Part shown: positions 17,222 through 26,729 of the stretch, one piece after another
Position numbering within the stretch: position 1 is the first letter of the stretch
How the letters are laid out: each line of letters starts with the position of its first letter
NCBI GenBank assembly: GCA_016191555.1
Contig: JACPVX010000027.1
Span: forward strand, 1-52,678
DNA: 52,678 nt
Direction: 5' to 3'
Source of the DNA: Bacteroidota bacterium
Lineage (GTDB): Bacteria > Bacteroidota > Bacteroidia > Cytophagales > Cyclobacteriaceae
Made by a program: the position numbers and the translations under genes
Notes under the pieces: generated by a model
The model's input: the letters and a program-made list of their open reading frames with translations, nothing else
Told to the model about the DNA's origin: nothing
Databases searched by the model: none

Positions 17222-18073
17222 ATGGAAAAAAAGATAGTTCGGGTAGGAAACATAGAGTGCGGAAGCGATGAGCTTTTCCTCATTTCCGGACCTTGTGTAA
17301 TCGAAGAGGAGAAAATAATGATGGAAACAGCCGAAAAACTCAAGGGTATTTCGGAGCGTTTGAAAATTAAAATCATCTATAAGTCGTCTTTTCAGAAAGA
17401 CAATCGCAGCAGCCTGAAGTACTATACCGGCCCTGGTCTGGCAAAAGGCGTAGCGCTTTTAGCGAAAATTAAGGAGCAATTCGGATTCCCATTGTTGACG
17501 GATATTCACTATCCCGACCAGGCGAAAGCAGCTGGTGAAGTGATTGATGTATTGCAGATACCTGCTTACTTGTGCATGCAAACCGACTTGATGGTGGCAG
17601 CCGCAAAAACGAACCGCGTAATCAACATCAAGCATGGTCAATTTTTAGCTCCTGATAACATGAAACATCCGGTTGGAAAGTGTGTGGACAGCGGCAACGA
17701 CCAAATCATTTTGACTGAGCGTGGCTTTACATTCGGCTATAATGATTTGATTGTAGATCCGCGCAGTTTCTATCACATGAATAAAATTGGATACCCGGTT
17801 GTATTTGACGTAACGCACGCCATCCGCAAATATGGAATTCCAAGTGCCGATGCAAAAGGTGGAGCCCGCGAATTTTTGCCGGTGCTTTCACGTGCAGGTA
17901 TCGCAGCAGGTGTAGATGGTGTATTCATCGAAGCTCATCCTGATCCCGACAAGGCATTGTGCGATGCAGCAAGCCAGCTCAACATCAATCAACTTGAAGA
18001 ATTTTTAAAACCGCTTATTGAATTACACAATGTGGAAGTGAAGTTCCGCGAAAAATCTCTTATTACTCATTAA
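17222..18073 (+). CDS. kdsA: 3-deoxy-8-phosphooctulonate (Kdo-8-P) synthase, metal-dependent type
   Basis: A 283-aa TIM-barrel enzyme condensing arabinose-5-phosphate with phosphoenolpyruvate to Kdo-8-phosphate, for LPS inner core synthesis. Motifs: LISGPCVIE near the N-terminus, YKSSFQKDNRSS, TDIHYPDQ, NIKHGQFLAP, VFDVTHAIRK, VDGVFIEAHPDPDKALCDAA. Cys25 in GPCVIE, the His of DVTHA, the Glu of FIEAHP and the Asp of LCDAA match the four metal ligands of the metal-dependent class (Aquifex type); metal-independent E. coli KdsA has Asn in place of the Cys. First gene of the Kdo cluster, 13 nt before the transaldolase-CBS fusion. Confidence 0.95.
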   Translation: MEKKIVRVGNIECGSDELFLISGPCVIEEEKIMMETAEKLKGISERLKIKIIYKSSFQKDNRSSLKYYTGPGLAKGVALLAKIKEQFGFPLLTDIHYPDQAKAAGEVIDVLQIPAYLCMQTDLMVAAAKTNRVINIKHGQFLAPDNMKHPVGKCVDSGNDQIILTERGFTFGYNDLIVDPRSFYHMNKIGYPVVFDVTHAIRKYGIPSADAKGGAREFLPVLSRAGIAAGVDGVFIEAHPDPDKALCDAASQLNINQLEEFLKPLIELHNVEVKFREKSLITH

Positions 18074-18086
18074 AAAAACGCAACAC

Positions 18087-19094
18087 ATGGAATTGTATTT
18101 AGACTCAGCCGACCTAAAGGAAATTGAAGAAGCATTTCAGCTTGGCTTTTTAAACGGACTTACTACGACCCCTACATTCATGCACCGCGGTGGTGTAACG
18201 GATGTCGATGGTTTGATTGTAAAATTATCCAAGATCGTTCCGGTGCTTCAGATCGAAGCTTTAGGAAATAACGCGAACGAAATTTTAGCTGAAGCGAAAC
18301 GTCAATTAGACTTAGGTCTTGATCCAAAGAAAACCGTTTTCAAAATTCCGGTTTCTTTAGAAGGCGTGAAGGCTTGTAACTTATTGCGCAAAGAAGGTTT
18401 GTTAGTAAACGTTCACTTGATTTATACACTGCAACAAGCTTACATGGCGATGCACGCAGGTGCAACGTATGTTTGTCCATTAGTGGGCCGCTTGCAAGAT
18501 CAAGGTCACGATGCATTGGATTTAGTTAGCCAATGTGTAATGGCAGTTGATCATTACGGATACGATACCAAAATCATGTTCTCTTCGGTACGTCATGCCG
18601 AGCACGTACGTAACGCGATCAATGTGGGCGTTCACACCATCACTGCTCCATGGAAAGTGATGAAAGCATTGACCGATAACAACCTGACTGCTTTAGGAAC
18701 ACAGCAATTTGTAGAGCATACTAAATTGATGACTGTTCGTGTGAAAGATGTTGTGAGTAGCAAGAATCCAATTGTAACAGCGGATACTTCAGTGACCGAT
18801 GCGTTGGTGAAGATGACCGAGTATGGTTTCGGAAGCATAACCGTTACCAAAGACAATAAAGTAGTTGGCGTGTTTACTGATGGCGATTTAAGAAGAAAGC
18901 TTCAGGAAAACGGTCGTGAAATATTGACGAAGAAGATCGGTGAGTTTGAATACAAACAACCTGTATCAATCGATTCAGATGCTTTGTTAAATGACGCTGC
19001 TGATTTATTCAAGAAAACAAAAGTTGACACTATTTTGGTTACTGAAGGTGGCAAGCCAGTAGGCATGCTTGACATTCAAGACCTGAAAGATTAA
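18087..19094 (+). CDS. Transaldolase/fructose-6-phosphate-aldolase-like domain fused to KdsD-like CBS pair
   Basis: A 335-aa fusion. Residues 1-215 are a TalC/FSA-type TIM barrel: MELYLDSADLKEIEE (D6 conserved), TTTPT at 26-30 (Thr28 where the family has Asn), E57 in the position of TalB Glu96, Schiff-base lysine K86 in VFKIPVS, and NVHLIYT (H110 where the family has Thr). Residues 218-335 are two CBS motifs including GVFTDGDLRRKL (261-272), the hallmark of the CBS pair of arabinose-5-phosphate isomerase KdsD. KdsD itself is SIS plus CBS; here the SIS domain is replaced. The gene sits between kdsA and a KdsC-like phosphatase gene, the usual place of kdsD. Role inferred: supply of arabinose-5-phosphate or regulated sugar-phosphate aldol chemistry for Kdo. 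Activity is unproven, and two active-site substitutions argue for altered chemistry. Confidence 0.85.
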   Translation: MELYLDSADLKEIEEAFQLGFLNGLTTTPTFMHRGGVTDVDGLIVKLSKIVPVLQIEALGNNANEILAEAKRQLDLGLDPKKTVFKIPVSLEGVKACNLLRKEGLLVNVHLIYTLQQAYMAMHAGATYVCPLVGRLQDQGHDALDLVSQCVMAVDHYGYDTKIMFSSVRHAEHVRNAINVGVHTITAPWKVMKALTDNNLTALGTQQFVEHTKLMTVRVKDVVSSKNPIVTADTSVTDALVKMTEYGFGSITVTKDNKVVGVFTDGDLRRKLQENGREILTKKIGEFEYKQPVSIDSDALLNDAADLFKKTKVDTILVTEGGKPVGMLDIQDLKD

Positions 19095-19105
19095 TCATTC
19101 ATTTT

Positions 19106-19786
19106 TTGGAAGCGGCCGGTATACAATCTTTATTCGCTGAAACAGGCGGAAGGTTTTGTGTACCGGCCGCTGACATTCAGCGCAAGCTGGAAAAAATCAA
19201 AGCATTTGTTTTTGATTGGGATGGCGTTTTCAACGATGGCTCGAAACGCGATTTGACAGGTAGCGGATTTTCGGAGCCCGATGCCATGGGCACCAACATG
19301 CTGCGCTTCAGCTATTGGCTTCAAACCAAATCATTGCCATTAACGGCTATCATTACCGGAGAGGAAAATGAATCTGCTGGGCTCTTAGGAAAGCGCGAAC
19401 ATTTTACGTCCATCTATTTCAAGGCTTCGAATAAAATAAAGTCGTTTCATCATTTTTTAAACGCTCATCAACTGAAAGGCGAGGAGGTAGCTTTTGTATT
19501 TGATGATGTGTTGGATTTAGCCGTAGCGCGCGAATGTGGAATTCGGATTGCGTGCCATCGAAAAGCGAACCCTCTTTTTAATCGACATTTGTTTCAGTTT
19601 CAATTAGCTGATTATTTCACCTCAGGTTCTTCGTATCACGTTCGTGAAGCCAGTGAATTGATGATTGGCTTACGGGGTAATTATGATGAAGCGATTCAGC
19701 ACCGTATGAATTTCACCGAAACCTATCAAAGGTACCTGGCCGAACGCCAGGCAGTGGTGACAGAAGTTTTTGTCGGAATCAGTTAG
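19106..19786 (+). CDS. HAD-superfamily phosphatase, KdsC-like (probable Kdo-8-P phosphatase)
   Basis: A 226-aa HAD hydrolase with the nucleophile motif FVFDWDGVFNDG (D37, D39), motif II in TAIITGEENE, and the Asp pair of motif IV in VAFVFDDVLDLAVA. By position after kdsA and the fusion gene it probably dephosphorylates Kdo-8-P, completing Kdo synthesis. It is longer than typical KdsC (about 170-190 aa) and carries a 30-residue N-terminal extension (SLFAETGGRFCVPAADIQ) before the nucleophile. There is no ATG upstream of the catalytic motif; the likely start is TTG at 19106, 11 nt after the previous stop. It ends 5 nt from the convergent kinase gene. Confidence 0.75.
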   Translation: MEAAGIQSLFAETGGRFCVPAADIQRKLEKIKAFVFDWDGVFNDGSKRDLTGSGFSEPDAMGTNMLRFSYWLQTKSLPLTAIITGEENESAGLLGKREHFTSIYFKASNKIKSFHHFLNAHQLKGEEVAFVFDDVLDLAVARECGIRIACHRKANPLFNRHLFQFQLADYFTSGSSYHVREASELMIGLRGNYDEAIQHRMNFTETYQRYLAERQAVVTEVFVGIS

Positions 19787-19791
19787 ATTTT

Positions 19792-21687
19792 CTAGGATGC
19801 ATTTCTTGGCAAAGAAAAACTAAAGGTAGATCCTTTGCCCAATTTGCTCTCGCACCAGATTTTTCCACCATTTTGCTCGACAAATTCTTTGCACAACACG
19901 AGGCCAATACCGGTTCCTTTTTCTTCGCGTGTGCCCAGTGTAGAAATTCCTTTAAGAGAAAAAATATTTTCGAGATACTTGGGTGGAATGCCGGTGCCGG
20001 AATCCAGAACCGATACGATGAGGAAATTATCTTTTGCTTGAATGATGCATTTCACCGAGCCACCGGAGTTGGTAAACTTAATGGCGTTTGAAATTAAATT
20101 TCGAATGACTGTAAGAATCATATTTTTGTCACCGAAAGCTTCTGCGTTTTCGCTCGATTGTAAGCTTACCTGAATTTTCTTTTGTTCAATATCACCGTGC
20201 AAAAGGTCGATCGTGTTTTTAGCCAAATCTTCTAAGCGAATCAGTTGTGGTGAATAGAGATCGCCTTGAATTTGGGTGCGCCCCCATTGCAATAAGTTTT
20301 CCAGAAAGTAAGTGGTTTGATTCAGTTGCGTATCAAGACTTTTCGCTAGCTCAATAAACTCGTCTTTTGAAAGAGCACCCATCCGCAATACGGAGAGTGT
20401 TCCTTTCAATGAGTTCAACGGCCCTTTTAAATCATGGGCGACTACTGAAAACAATTTATCTTTCACCTCATTTAATTCTTCGAGCTGCTCATTTTTCTTT
20501 TGAATCTCTTCGGTGCGATCTTTTACTTCTTGCTCGAGTTTTTCTTTTGCCAAGTGCTCTAGTTGAAGTTCCTTTTCCTTGGCTTCCTGGTTTTCTTTTA
20601 CCAGAAGATTAATTCGATCGCCCAAGGCAAAAGAGATGAAAAGAGTTTGTAAAATGCCCCCTATGTACAAGGCCATATCCGTGAGCCAGTTAGCAGGAAT
20701 GAATCCAAGATTTCTTAATGAAAACAAGGCAGCTGCAAGCAATAAAGCCACCCATGCTAATAAGAAGTAGCGGGCCGGGCGGTAATTTTTGTAAAAACAA
20801 TAACTGGCACAAATTAAAATTAGCAAGCAGTTGAGAAAGGTAAGAACATGCAATGCTTTGTATGATAGAGGAAACAGAGAAATAACAATTACAGATCCGA
20901 TCGTAACAATGATATTGGCTTTCAGAATGGCATCAAGTACCGGACTGAATGATTTTAGATTTAAAAACGATCGTGTAAGAAGAGCCGAACAGATTACAAA
21001 TAGTGGTCCGCTGATAATCGTAAAAAAATGTTCTGTGGCGGTATAGTCTCCATACAAATAAAAGAAATACAGAAAAAGATTATAGAAAATCATGATCAGC
21101 ATCATGCCATAGAAAATGCCATTGGCAAATTGAATGCGGTATTGCCCATTACCAAATTCTTCTTTGCTCCAGATAGTAATGGGTACTTGCACCGATGACG
21201 TAGACCGAATTTTTAGATATAAAGTGAGTGTGTCTTGCGCTGTGAGTGGTAGAAAAAATGCCACATGTCGATGTTTTATTTTGCGGATGGAAATAGGGAA
21301 ATGATCCCCACCGACCCGATGTTGCCAACCGGTTGAATCTTGATAAAATAAATCAATGCTATCCAACGGTGGATATGCTATTTCTACTAACCAATCTGGA
21401 ATGCCAGAGCGATTTCGAATTTTGATCCTGAACCAGTGCGTAGCTTTATCAAAACCAAAGGAAGGAGCGCGCTGTGCATGCAGCGAATCAAATTTTAGAT
21501 GCGATACATCGCGGATGGTGAGTTTGTTTTTAACATCGCGTAGATGCCCCATTCTTCCAAGGACATCAACGGATTGATTTTTTTCGCTTAACTCTATAAT
21601 TGGGGTTTTGTCTTGCGAATAGATTGGACCTTCGCAAAGGATAGTAAGGCTAAATGCCAGAAGTATAAAGCGCAGGGAGCCACTCAT
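19792..21687 (-). CDS. 7TMR-DISM sensor histidine kinase
   Basis: A 631-aa kinase. Signal peptide (about 1-24), periplasmic 7TMR-DISM extracellular domain (about 30-175, beta-jelly-roll like), seven membrane helices (about 185-360), a coiled coil (about 362-410), HisKA with H418 in VVAHDLKGPLNSLKG, and HATPase_c with RNLISNAIKFTN, DSGTGIP and GTGIGLVLCKEFV. The DISM extracellular domain is thought to bind carbohydrate or other small ligands. It lies 35 nt downstream of the LytTR regulator and may belong to the same transcript. Confidence 0.93.
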   Translation of the reverse strand: MSGSLRFILLAFSLTILCEGPIYSQDKTPIIELSEKNQSVDVLGRMGHLRDVKNKLTIRDVSHLKFDSLHAQRAPSFGFDKATHWFRIKIRNRSGIPDWLVEIAYPPLDSIDLFYQDSTGWQHRVGGDHFPISIRKIKHRHVAFFLPLTAQDTLTLYLKIRSTSSVQVPITIWSKEEFGNGQYRIQFANGIFYGMMLIMIFYNLFLYFFYLYGDYTATEHFFTIISGPLFVICSALLTRSFLNLKSFSPVLDAILKANIIVTIGSVIVISLFPLSYKALHVLTFLNCLLILICASYCFYKNYRPARYFLLAWVALLLAAALFSLRNLGFIPANWLTDMALYIGGILQTLFISFALGDRINLLVKENQEAKEKELQLEHLAKEKLEQEVKDRTEEIQKKNEQLEELNEVKDKLFSVVAHDLKGPLNSLKGTLSVLRMGALSKDEFIELAKSLDTQLNQTTYFLENLLQWGRTQIQGDLYSPQLIRLEDLAKNTIDLLHGDIEQKKIQVSLQSSENAEAFGDKNMILTVIRNLISNAIKFTNSGGSVKCIIQAKDNFLIVSVLDSGTGIPPKYLENIFSLKGISTLGTREEKGTGIGLVLCKEFVEQNGGKIWCESKLGKGSTFSFSLPRNAS

Positions 21688-21722
21688 TTCTTTCGAGAAA
21701 ACTTCCTGCGAAGATAAAATAA

Positions 21723-22472
21723 TTAAACTACCTTTTTACGAATCTGTTTAGCGTATGTACGGCTCACTGGGAAGCTCTTGCCGCTTTGCATCTTTACCAC
21801 CATCCCGCCATTGAAGTGGCGCTCTATTTCTTTTAGATAATTCACGTTGACAATGGTAGAGCGGTGAACGCGAATGAAAATATCCGGGTTCATCATTTCT
21901 TCCAGTTTACCGATACCCGATGAGCTGACAAATTGATCGTTTTTGGTAGAAATGATGGTGTAATCACCCGAAGCTTCGAGGTAAATAATTTCTTCTACAG
22001 GCAGATTAAATAGTTTCTCAGATTTTTGAACAAAGATATGAGAGTCGTATGAGCCTTTGTGATTGACTTGGCGCAAGCTACCTAGTAAATTCTCTAAGCC
22101 GCCCTCTTCCATTTTTTTGCGCTTGAGTGCACGCGTTACTGCCTGGCGGAAACGATCTTCGTCCAAGGGCTTTAAAAGATAGTCAACTGCATTTTTTTCG
22201 AAAGCACGAATGGCGTATTGATCATAGGCAGTAATAAAAATAACGTACGGCTCGTGATCAATTTCATCCAGCACTTCAAAGCCAGTCATGCCGGGCATCT
22301 GAACATCTAAGAAGATAAGGTCGGGTTTTAGTTTATTAATTTTTTCAACAGCCTCTGACCCTTTAGAACATTCGTCCAACAAATCAATACCCTCCATCGA
22401 TTCCAAGTATTCGCGAAGAAGATCACGCGCTAATTTTTCATCGTCAATAATGATGCAGGTGGGATTTGTCAT
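21723..22472 (-). CDS. LytTR-family response regulator
   Basis: A 249-aa transcription regulator: receiver domain (1-118) with acidic pair D11/D12, phosphoacceptor D56 in LIFLDVQMPG and conserved Lys in YLLKPLDEDRF, then a LytTR DNA-binding domain (about 145-249) with IIYLEASGDYTII, FIRVHRSTIVNVNYL and SFPVSRTYAKQI. Its start overlaps the LytS-like kinase stop (ATGA arrangement), so the two are a cognate pair. Targets are unknown. Confidence 0.95.
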   Translation of the reverse strand: MTNPTCIIIDDEKLARDLLREYLESMEGIDLLDECSKGSEAVEKINKLKPDLIFLDVQMPGMTGFEVLDEIDHEPYVIFITAYDQYAIRAFEKNAVDYLLKPLDEDRFRQAVTRALKRKKMEEGGLENLLGSLRQVNHKGSYDSHIFVQKSEKLFNLPVEEIIYLEASGDYTIISTKNDQFVSSSGIGKLEEMMNPDIFIRVHRSTIVNVNYLKEIERHFNGGMVVKMQSGKSFPVSRTYAKQIRKKVV

Positions 22473-23578
22473 ATGCTTTTTACTTCTAATTTTTCTTCTT
22501 TGGTAACAACCATTTTCTCCTCCACAAAAAACCGAACACTATATCCATTTTCAGTAGCTACTACCCGCAAGCCTGATTGTGGACCAAAATAGCTCTTCAA
22601 TCGCAAGTCGGTATTCGCCATACCAATACCACTCGAGCTGCCATCCATCACCTTTTTCGCTTTAGAGCCTAGCCCGTCATCGCGCACCTCAAACATGATC
22701 ACTTTGCCGGAGCGCCTGACTAACAACGAGATAGTGCCTCCTTCTTCTTTAGGGCCTATTCCATACTTCACTGAATTTTCAACCAAAGGCTGTAGAATCA
22801 TCGGAGGTATGTCGATGTTTAAGCACGTTACATCAATATCCTTCTCAAAACGTAACCGATCGCCAAATCGTACTTGCTGTATTTTTAAATAATTTTCGAT
22901 GAACTCAATCTCGTCACTCAACTTCACCATCTCTTCGCTGTGCGCATCCAAGGCATAGCGAAAAATATCAGAAAGATTGGTAATGACTTTTCGCGCTTGT
23001 TCTTTGCTGGTGTTCACCAGGGTGCTAATAGAATTAAGTGTGTTGAAAAGGAAGTGAGGATTGATTTGTGATTTCAGTAAAGAAATTTGCATCTCCTTAT
23101 TTTTAATCGCCAGTATACTTTTCTCTTTTTCCTGCCGCTGGATACCTTGAAAGTAGCGGATCACATAATAGATACCTACGGTGATGATGTATTGATCATG
23201 AAAGCGAAGCGCTTCCCAACTCAACAATTCCAACATGTATTCTTTCCAATGCTCAAAGTATACGAGGCCATCCATGTAATCATTGAAATAATAAGACAGT
23301 GTGCCCATCAAAAAGAAGAAGGTAATAATACCAGCTACGTGCCCCGCAACCTGAAACACGGGACGAAAGGATGAGAGCCAGTGCGACCAGATGAAAATTA
23401 AAATAATGAAGAGACAAAGCGCTTCGTAAAGAAAGAACGCATTCCAAAGCACGTAGTAAGCCGGATTTACCAACTGCCATTCAATGATAGCGCTGATCGC
23501 AAAATTGATAAAATACCATAGGCAAATGAGCCAATAGGCACGTTTCCAAATTTTAGGGATGCGATCGAGTAATTTCAA
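22469..23578 (-). CDS. LytS-type (His_kinase) membrane sensor histidine kinase
   Basis: A 369-aa kinase with four membrane helices in the first 145 residues, a short coiled coil (about 147-168), the His_kinase domain with H175 in LKSQINPHFLFNTLNSIS, and a HATPase_c domain with LQPLVENSVKYGIGP, RDDGLGSK and GIGMANTDLRL. The layout is the common Bacteroidota LytS/AlgZ type without an added sensor domain. It is followed with a 4-nt overlap by its LytTR regulator. A 144-nt divergent gap separates it from the carboxypeptidase-regulatory-domain gene, which could be an operon target. Confidence 0.94.
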   Translation of the reverse strand: MKLLDRIPKIWKRAYWLICLWYFINFAISAIIEWQLVNPAYYVLWNAFFLYEALCLFIILIFIWSHWLSSFRPVFQVAGHVAGIITFFFLMGTLSYYFNDYMDGLVYFEHWKEYMLELLSWEALRFHDQYIITVGIYYVIRYFQGIQRQEKEKSILAIKNKEMQISLLKSQINPHFLFNTLNSISTLVNTSKEQARKVITNLSDIFRYALDAHSEEMVKLSDEIEFIENYLKIQQVRFGDRLRFEKDIDVTCLNIDIPPMILQPLVENSVKYGIGPKEEGGTISLLVRRSGKVIMFEVRDDGLGSKAKKVMDGSSSGIGMANTDLRLKSYFGPQSGLRVVATENGYSVRFFVEEKMVVTKEEKLEVKSI

Positions 23579-23722
23579 GAAGGTAAGATTCTCTATAAAA
23601 ATAACAATTTGTAGGCAAACGCTTCTGAATACCTAAAGACAGCGATGAATTGACGTATATTTCGATAGGTGGCGATAATCTTCCAACTAATTATGTGCTA
23701 ACTTGTGCGGAGTATTGTCGAT

Positions 23723-24928
23723 ATGAAGTATTGCATTACCGTTTTAGTGTTATTAGGTGCGTGGATTTGTGAGGCACAACGCATTACCATTTCAGGTCGC
23801 ATCGTTGATAAAGAGAACAATGAGGCACTTTCGTTCGCTTCCATCGGTATTCAGGGCAAACCACTGGGCACAATTAGCAATCTCCAAGGTGAATTTGATT
23901 TCCATCTTGATAACCAATTACGCAATGATATTTTGGTGGTGAATATGTTGGGCTACAAGTCCTTTGAACAGCCCGTGTGGTCGTTACTGACGGATTCGCT
24001 GGTGATTCGTCTGGAGCGTGCAAATTATCTGCTTCAAGAAGTTACTATTAAAGATTCGCTAAATGGCGGAGACATTATGCGTATTGCGATTTCGCGGATG
24101 AGCGAGAATTATCCGGATCAACCATTTTTAATGGAAGGTTTTTACCGCGATTTGAAGAAAGTAGCCGACACCTACATTTCACTATTGGAGGCAGCGGTAG
24201 AAATCTATGACGAAAACTATCAGGCGCCACGCAATAAATATAAACTGCGAGAACGAGTGGCGTTGAAACAAGTGCGCAGAAGCCTAGGCTATGGAAGCAA
24301 GTTCACTACATTTTTTGATCAGGGAAACCTGTTGGAAGATCTCTTACTCCACAATAGCATTCGCTATCGTCACTTGCCGGAGGAAGATGAGTTTCTTAAC
24401 CAATTGACGCGCGAAAAGGATAGCTATTTTAATCATCAACCTGTTTATGTCATTACACTTCCACAAGATGGCATGAGTTTGTTTGTTGATAAGAACACAT
24501 TTGGTATTATTCATCTGGAAGACGAAAATGTTTCCGATGCTTTTGTCGGAAAGAAAGGAGGACTGATCAGCAAATTGGTAAAGGTGAAGCGAGTGGTTGA
24601 TTTTAAATCATACGCAGGTAAGCTATACCTGAATTACCTCACCGTCAATTCACAAATTAATTGGTACGATGCCAAAACAGATGTGTTGAAATTTGAAACA
24701 GAATTGCAGCAGCAATTATTGATTAATGCCGTTGATGCCAATACACAGAAAAAGATCAATTCGCGCCAAAAGATGAAGAGCTACGGCTTGCAATTTCAAG
24801 ATGAAGCGTATGATAAAAACTTTTGGGATAACTATAACGTAATTAAAGAGAGCGCCCTCGATAAAAAAATCATTGCAGATCTGGAGCGCGAAGAGCCATT
24901 GGAAAGCCAGTTTAAAGATGACAATTAG
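23723..24928 (+). CDS. Secreted carboxypeptidase-regulatory-like (TonB-plug-associated type) domain protein
   Basis: A 401-aa protein with signal peptide ([19 protein letters not shown]) followed by a CarboxypepD_reg-like beta-sandwich (about 20-105, [55 protein letters not shown]), as at the N-terminus of SusC-like receptors, but without plug or barrel. The rest (about 110-400) is a conserved mixed region with a C-terminal part lacking a T9SS domain. A GTG at 23705 would add six residues; the ATG at 23723 gives the clean signal peptide. It ends overlapping the convergent YciO gene by 4 nt. Function unknown; probably periplasmic or outer-membrane associated. Confidence 0.8.
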   Translation: MKYCITVLVLLGAWICEAQRITISGRIVDKENNEALSFASIGIQGKPLGTISNLQGEFDFHLDNQLRNDILVVNMLGYKSFEQPVWSLLTDSLVIRLERANYLLQEVTIKDSLNGGDIMRIAISRMSENYPDQPFLMEGFYRDLKKVADTYISLLEAAVEIYDENYQAPRNKYKLRERVALKQVRRSLGYGSKFTTFFDQGNLLEDLLLHNSIRYRHLPEEDEFLNQLTREKDSYFNHQPVYVITLPQDGMSLFVDKNTFGIIHLEDENVSDAFVGKKGGLISKLVKVKRVVDFKSYAGKLYLNYLTVNSQINWYDAKTDVLKFETELQQQLLINAVDANTQKKINSRQKMKSYGLQFQDEAYDKNFWDNYNVIKESALDKKIIADLEREEPLESQFKDDN

Positions 24929-25548
24929 TAACTGAAATCGCCTAGGCCTTGGCGCACCAACACAGGCTCACCCGAAGAGAAATCAACGATCGTAGAAGGA
25001 ACATTACCCCCTTGGCCACCACTGATAACGAGGTCTACTTTGTTCTTGAAGTCTTCATAGATTTCTTCTGGGTCGGTGGTGTATTCTTTAATCAAGTCAT
25101 CATCTTTTATAGAAGACGTAATCAATGGGTTGCCCAACAATTTTACAATTTCAACCGGAATGGCATGATTCGGAATTCGAATTCCAACTGTTTTTTTATT
25201 GACACCTAGAATTTTTGGCACATTCGAATTCGACTCAAAAATAAAAGTGAAAGGCCCGGGCAATAGCTTCTTTAGAATTTTAAATGCAGGCGTATCAATT
25301 CGCTTCACGTATTCGGAAATGTGACTTAAGTCATTACATATAAATGACAAATTCATTTTTTGTGGCTTGATGTTTTCAATTTGGCAGAGTCGCTCTACCG
25401 CCCGTTTATTCATGAGGTCGCAGCCAATGCCATAAATCGTATCGGTCGGATAAACAATCACTCCGCCTTGTTGAAGGGTGTCCACCACCTTGCTGATTTT
25501 GCGAGGTTCAGGATTGACTGGATGGATTGTTAGAAATTCGGCTGCCAT
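24925..25548 (-). CDS. Sua5/YciO/YrdC-family protein (YciO-like threonylcarbamoyl-AMP synthase family)
   Basis: A 207-aa YrdC-fold protein. Motifs: [66 protein letters not shown] and [17 protein letters not shown]. The family makes threonylcarbamoyl-adenylate for tRNA t6A37. The length and the KxxKMNLSFI variant are closer to YciO (about 206 aa) than to TsaC, so the essential t6A role is uncertain. It is convergent with the preceding gene. Confidence 0.88.
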   Translation of the reverse strand: MAAEFLTIHPVNPEPRKISKVVDTLQQGGVIVYPTDTIYGIGCDLMNKRAVERLCQIENIKPQKMNLSFICNDLSHISEYVKRIDTPAFKILKKLLPGPFTFIFESNSNVPKILGVNKKTVGIRIPNHAIPVEIVKLLGNPLITSSIKDDDLIKEYTTDPEEIYEDFKNKVDLVISGGQGGNVPSTIVDFSSGEPVLVRQGLGDFSY

Positions 25549-25653
25549 GCTATATGCAAAGGTAGGCGATTTGACGGAGGAGCCGCATATTTTATAGCAC
25601 CAATTAATCCGTTAGCGCGATGTTTTAATAATCGGATAGTAGATATACTTTCG

Positions 25654-25661
25654 TATTTTTG
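25654..25661 (+). promoter_or_regulatory. Candidate -7 box (TATTTTTG) for mltG
   Basis: TATTTTTG matches TAnnTTTG and ends 15 nt before the mltG ATG. The alternative in-frame TTG start at 25659 falls inside this box, which supports the ATG start. The -33 element is weak. Confidence 0.35.
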
Positions 25662-25676
25662 AGATCAATTTTAGTT

Positions 25677-26729
25677 ATGGCTGAAGTAAAAAAAGTTAAA
25701 CTCGTTTTGTTTTTGGTTGGATCGGTGTTGCTGATCTCATTTACATTTTATGCTTACCAAATTATTTATGTGCCCAACATTTTGGTAGAAGGAGATGATC
25801 GCGTTTTTATTGTGAAGCCGGGATCTTCCTATCAAACAGTGCTCACAGATTTGGGTAAAGGGCGATTTGTGAATGACATGGTGTCGTTTAGTTTTTTGGC
25901 AAGACTTTCTGGTTACGATAAAAAAATTGTTCCCGGTCGTTTTATTCTGCGCAAGGGCATGACGAATCTGCAAGCCATTAAAATTTTAAAAACAGGAAAA
26001 CAAGAGCCAGTAAAGATTACATTTTCTTACGTACGACTCACCGATGAATTAGCTGAGAAATTAACGCGCAACATTGGCGTATCGGAAGATGAATTTAAAG
26101 ACGCCCTGAATGAATTCGTTGAAAACAATAACGAAGGATTTACCAAAGAAAATGTGCGCTGCATGTTTTTGCCGAATACATACGAGGTATATTTTAATGT
26201 GCAGCCCGGTGATTTGATTGAAAAGATGCACGAAGAATTCAATAAGTTTTGGAACGATAAGCGGAAGCAAAAAGCAAAAGATATTGGATTAACACCGATA
26301 GAGGTTTCTATTCTTGCTTCTATCGTTCAGGCCGAAACTGTAAAGCAAGATGAAGCTCCTTTGATTGCCGGTTTGTATTTGAATCGTTTAAAAAAAGACA
26401 TTGCCCTGCAAGCAGACCCAACTTTGGTTTATGCATCAGGTGATTTCGGACTCAAACGCGTTTTGAATGGCCACAAAGAAATTGATTCACCGTATAACAC
26501 GTATAAGAATGCAGGCCTGCCTCCGGGGCCTATCAACGTTCCACAGATCGCCAGCATTGATGCAGTTCTCAATTACAAAAAGAGCAACTACTATTATATG
26601 TGTGCCAAAGAAGATTTTTCGGGCTACCACAACTTTGCTGCGAATTTGAGTGAGCACAATGTAAACGCCAGAAAGTACCAAAAGGCCTTGACGGCTGAAA
26701 TGAAGAAAGCAGAGGCTAATAAGAAGTAA
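25677..26729 (+). CDS. mltG: Endolytic murein transglycosylase
   Basis: A 350-aa inner-membrane enzyme that cuts nascent peptidoglycan strands and helps terminate glycan elongation. One N-terminal membrane helix (about 8-28), a LysM-like region (about 40-110) and the YceG catalytic domain with E220 in SILASIVQAETVKQDE, DPTLVYASGD and SPYNTYKNAGLPPGPI, LPNTYEVYF. ATG at 25677 is preferred over the TTG at 25659. The stop overlaps the thioesterase start (TAATG). Confidence 0.95.
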   Translation: MAEVKKVKLVLFLVGSVLLISFTFYAYQIIYVPNILVEGDDRVFIVKPGSSYQTVLTDLGKGRFVNDMVSFSFLARLSGYDKKIVPGRFILRKGMTNLQAIKILKTGKQEPVKITFSYVRLTDELAEKLTRNIGVSEDEFKDALNEFVENNNEGFTKENVRCMFLPNTYEVYFNVQPGDLIEKMHEEFNKFWNDKRKQKAKDIGLTPIEVSILASIVQAETVKQDEAPLIAGLYLNRLKKDIALQADPTLVYASGDFGLKRVLNGHKEIDSPYNTYKNAGLPPGPINVPQIASIDAVLNYKKSNYYYMCAKEDFSGYHNFAANLSEHNVNARKYQKALTAEMKKAEANKK

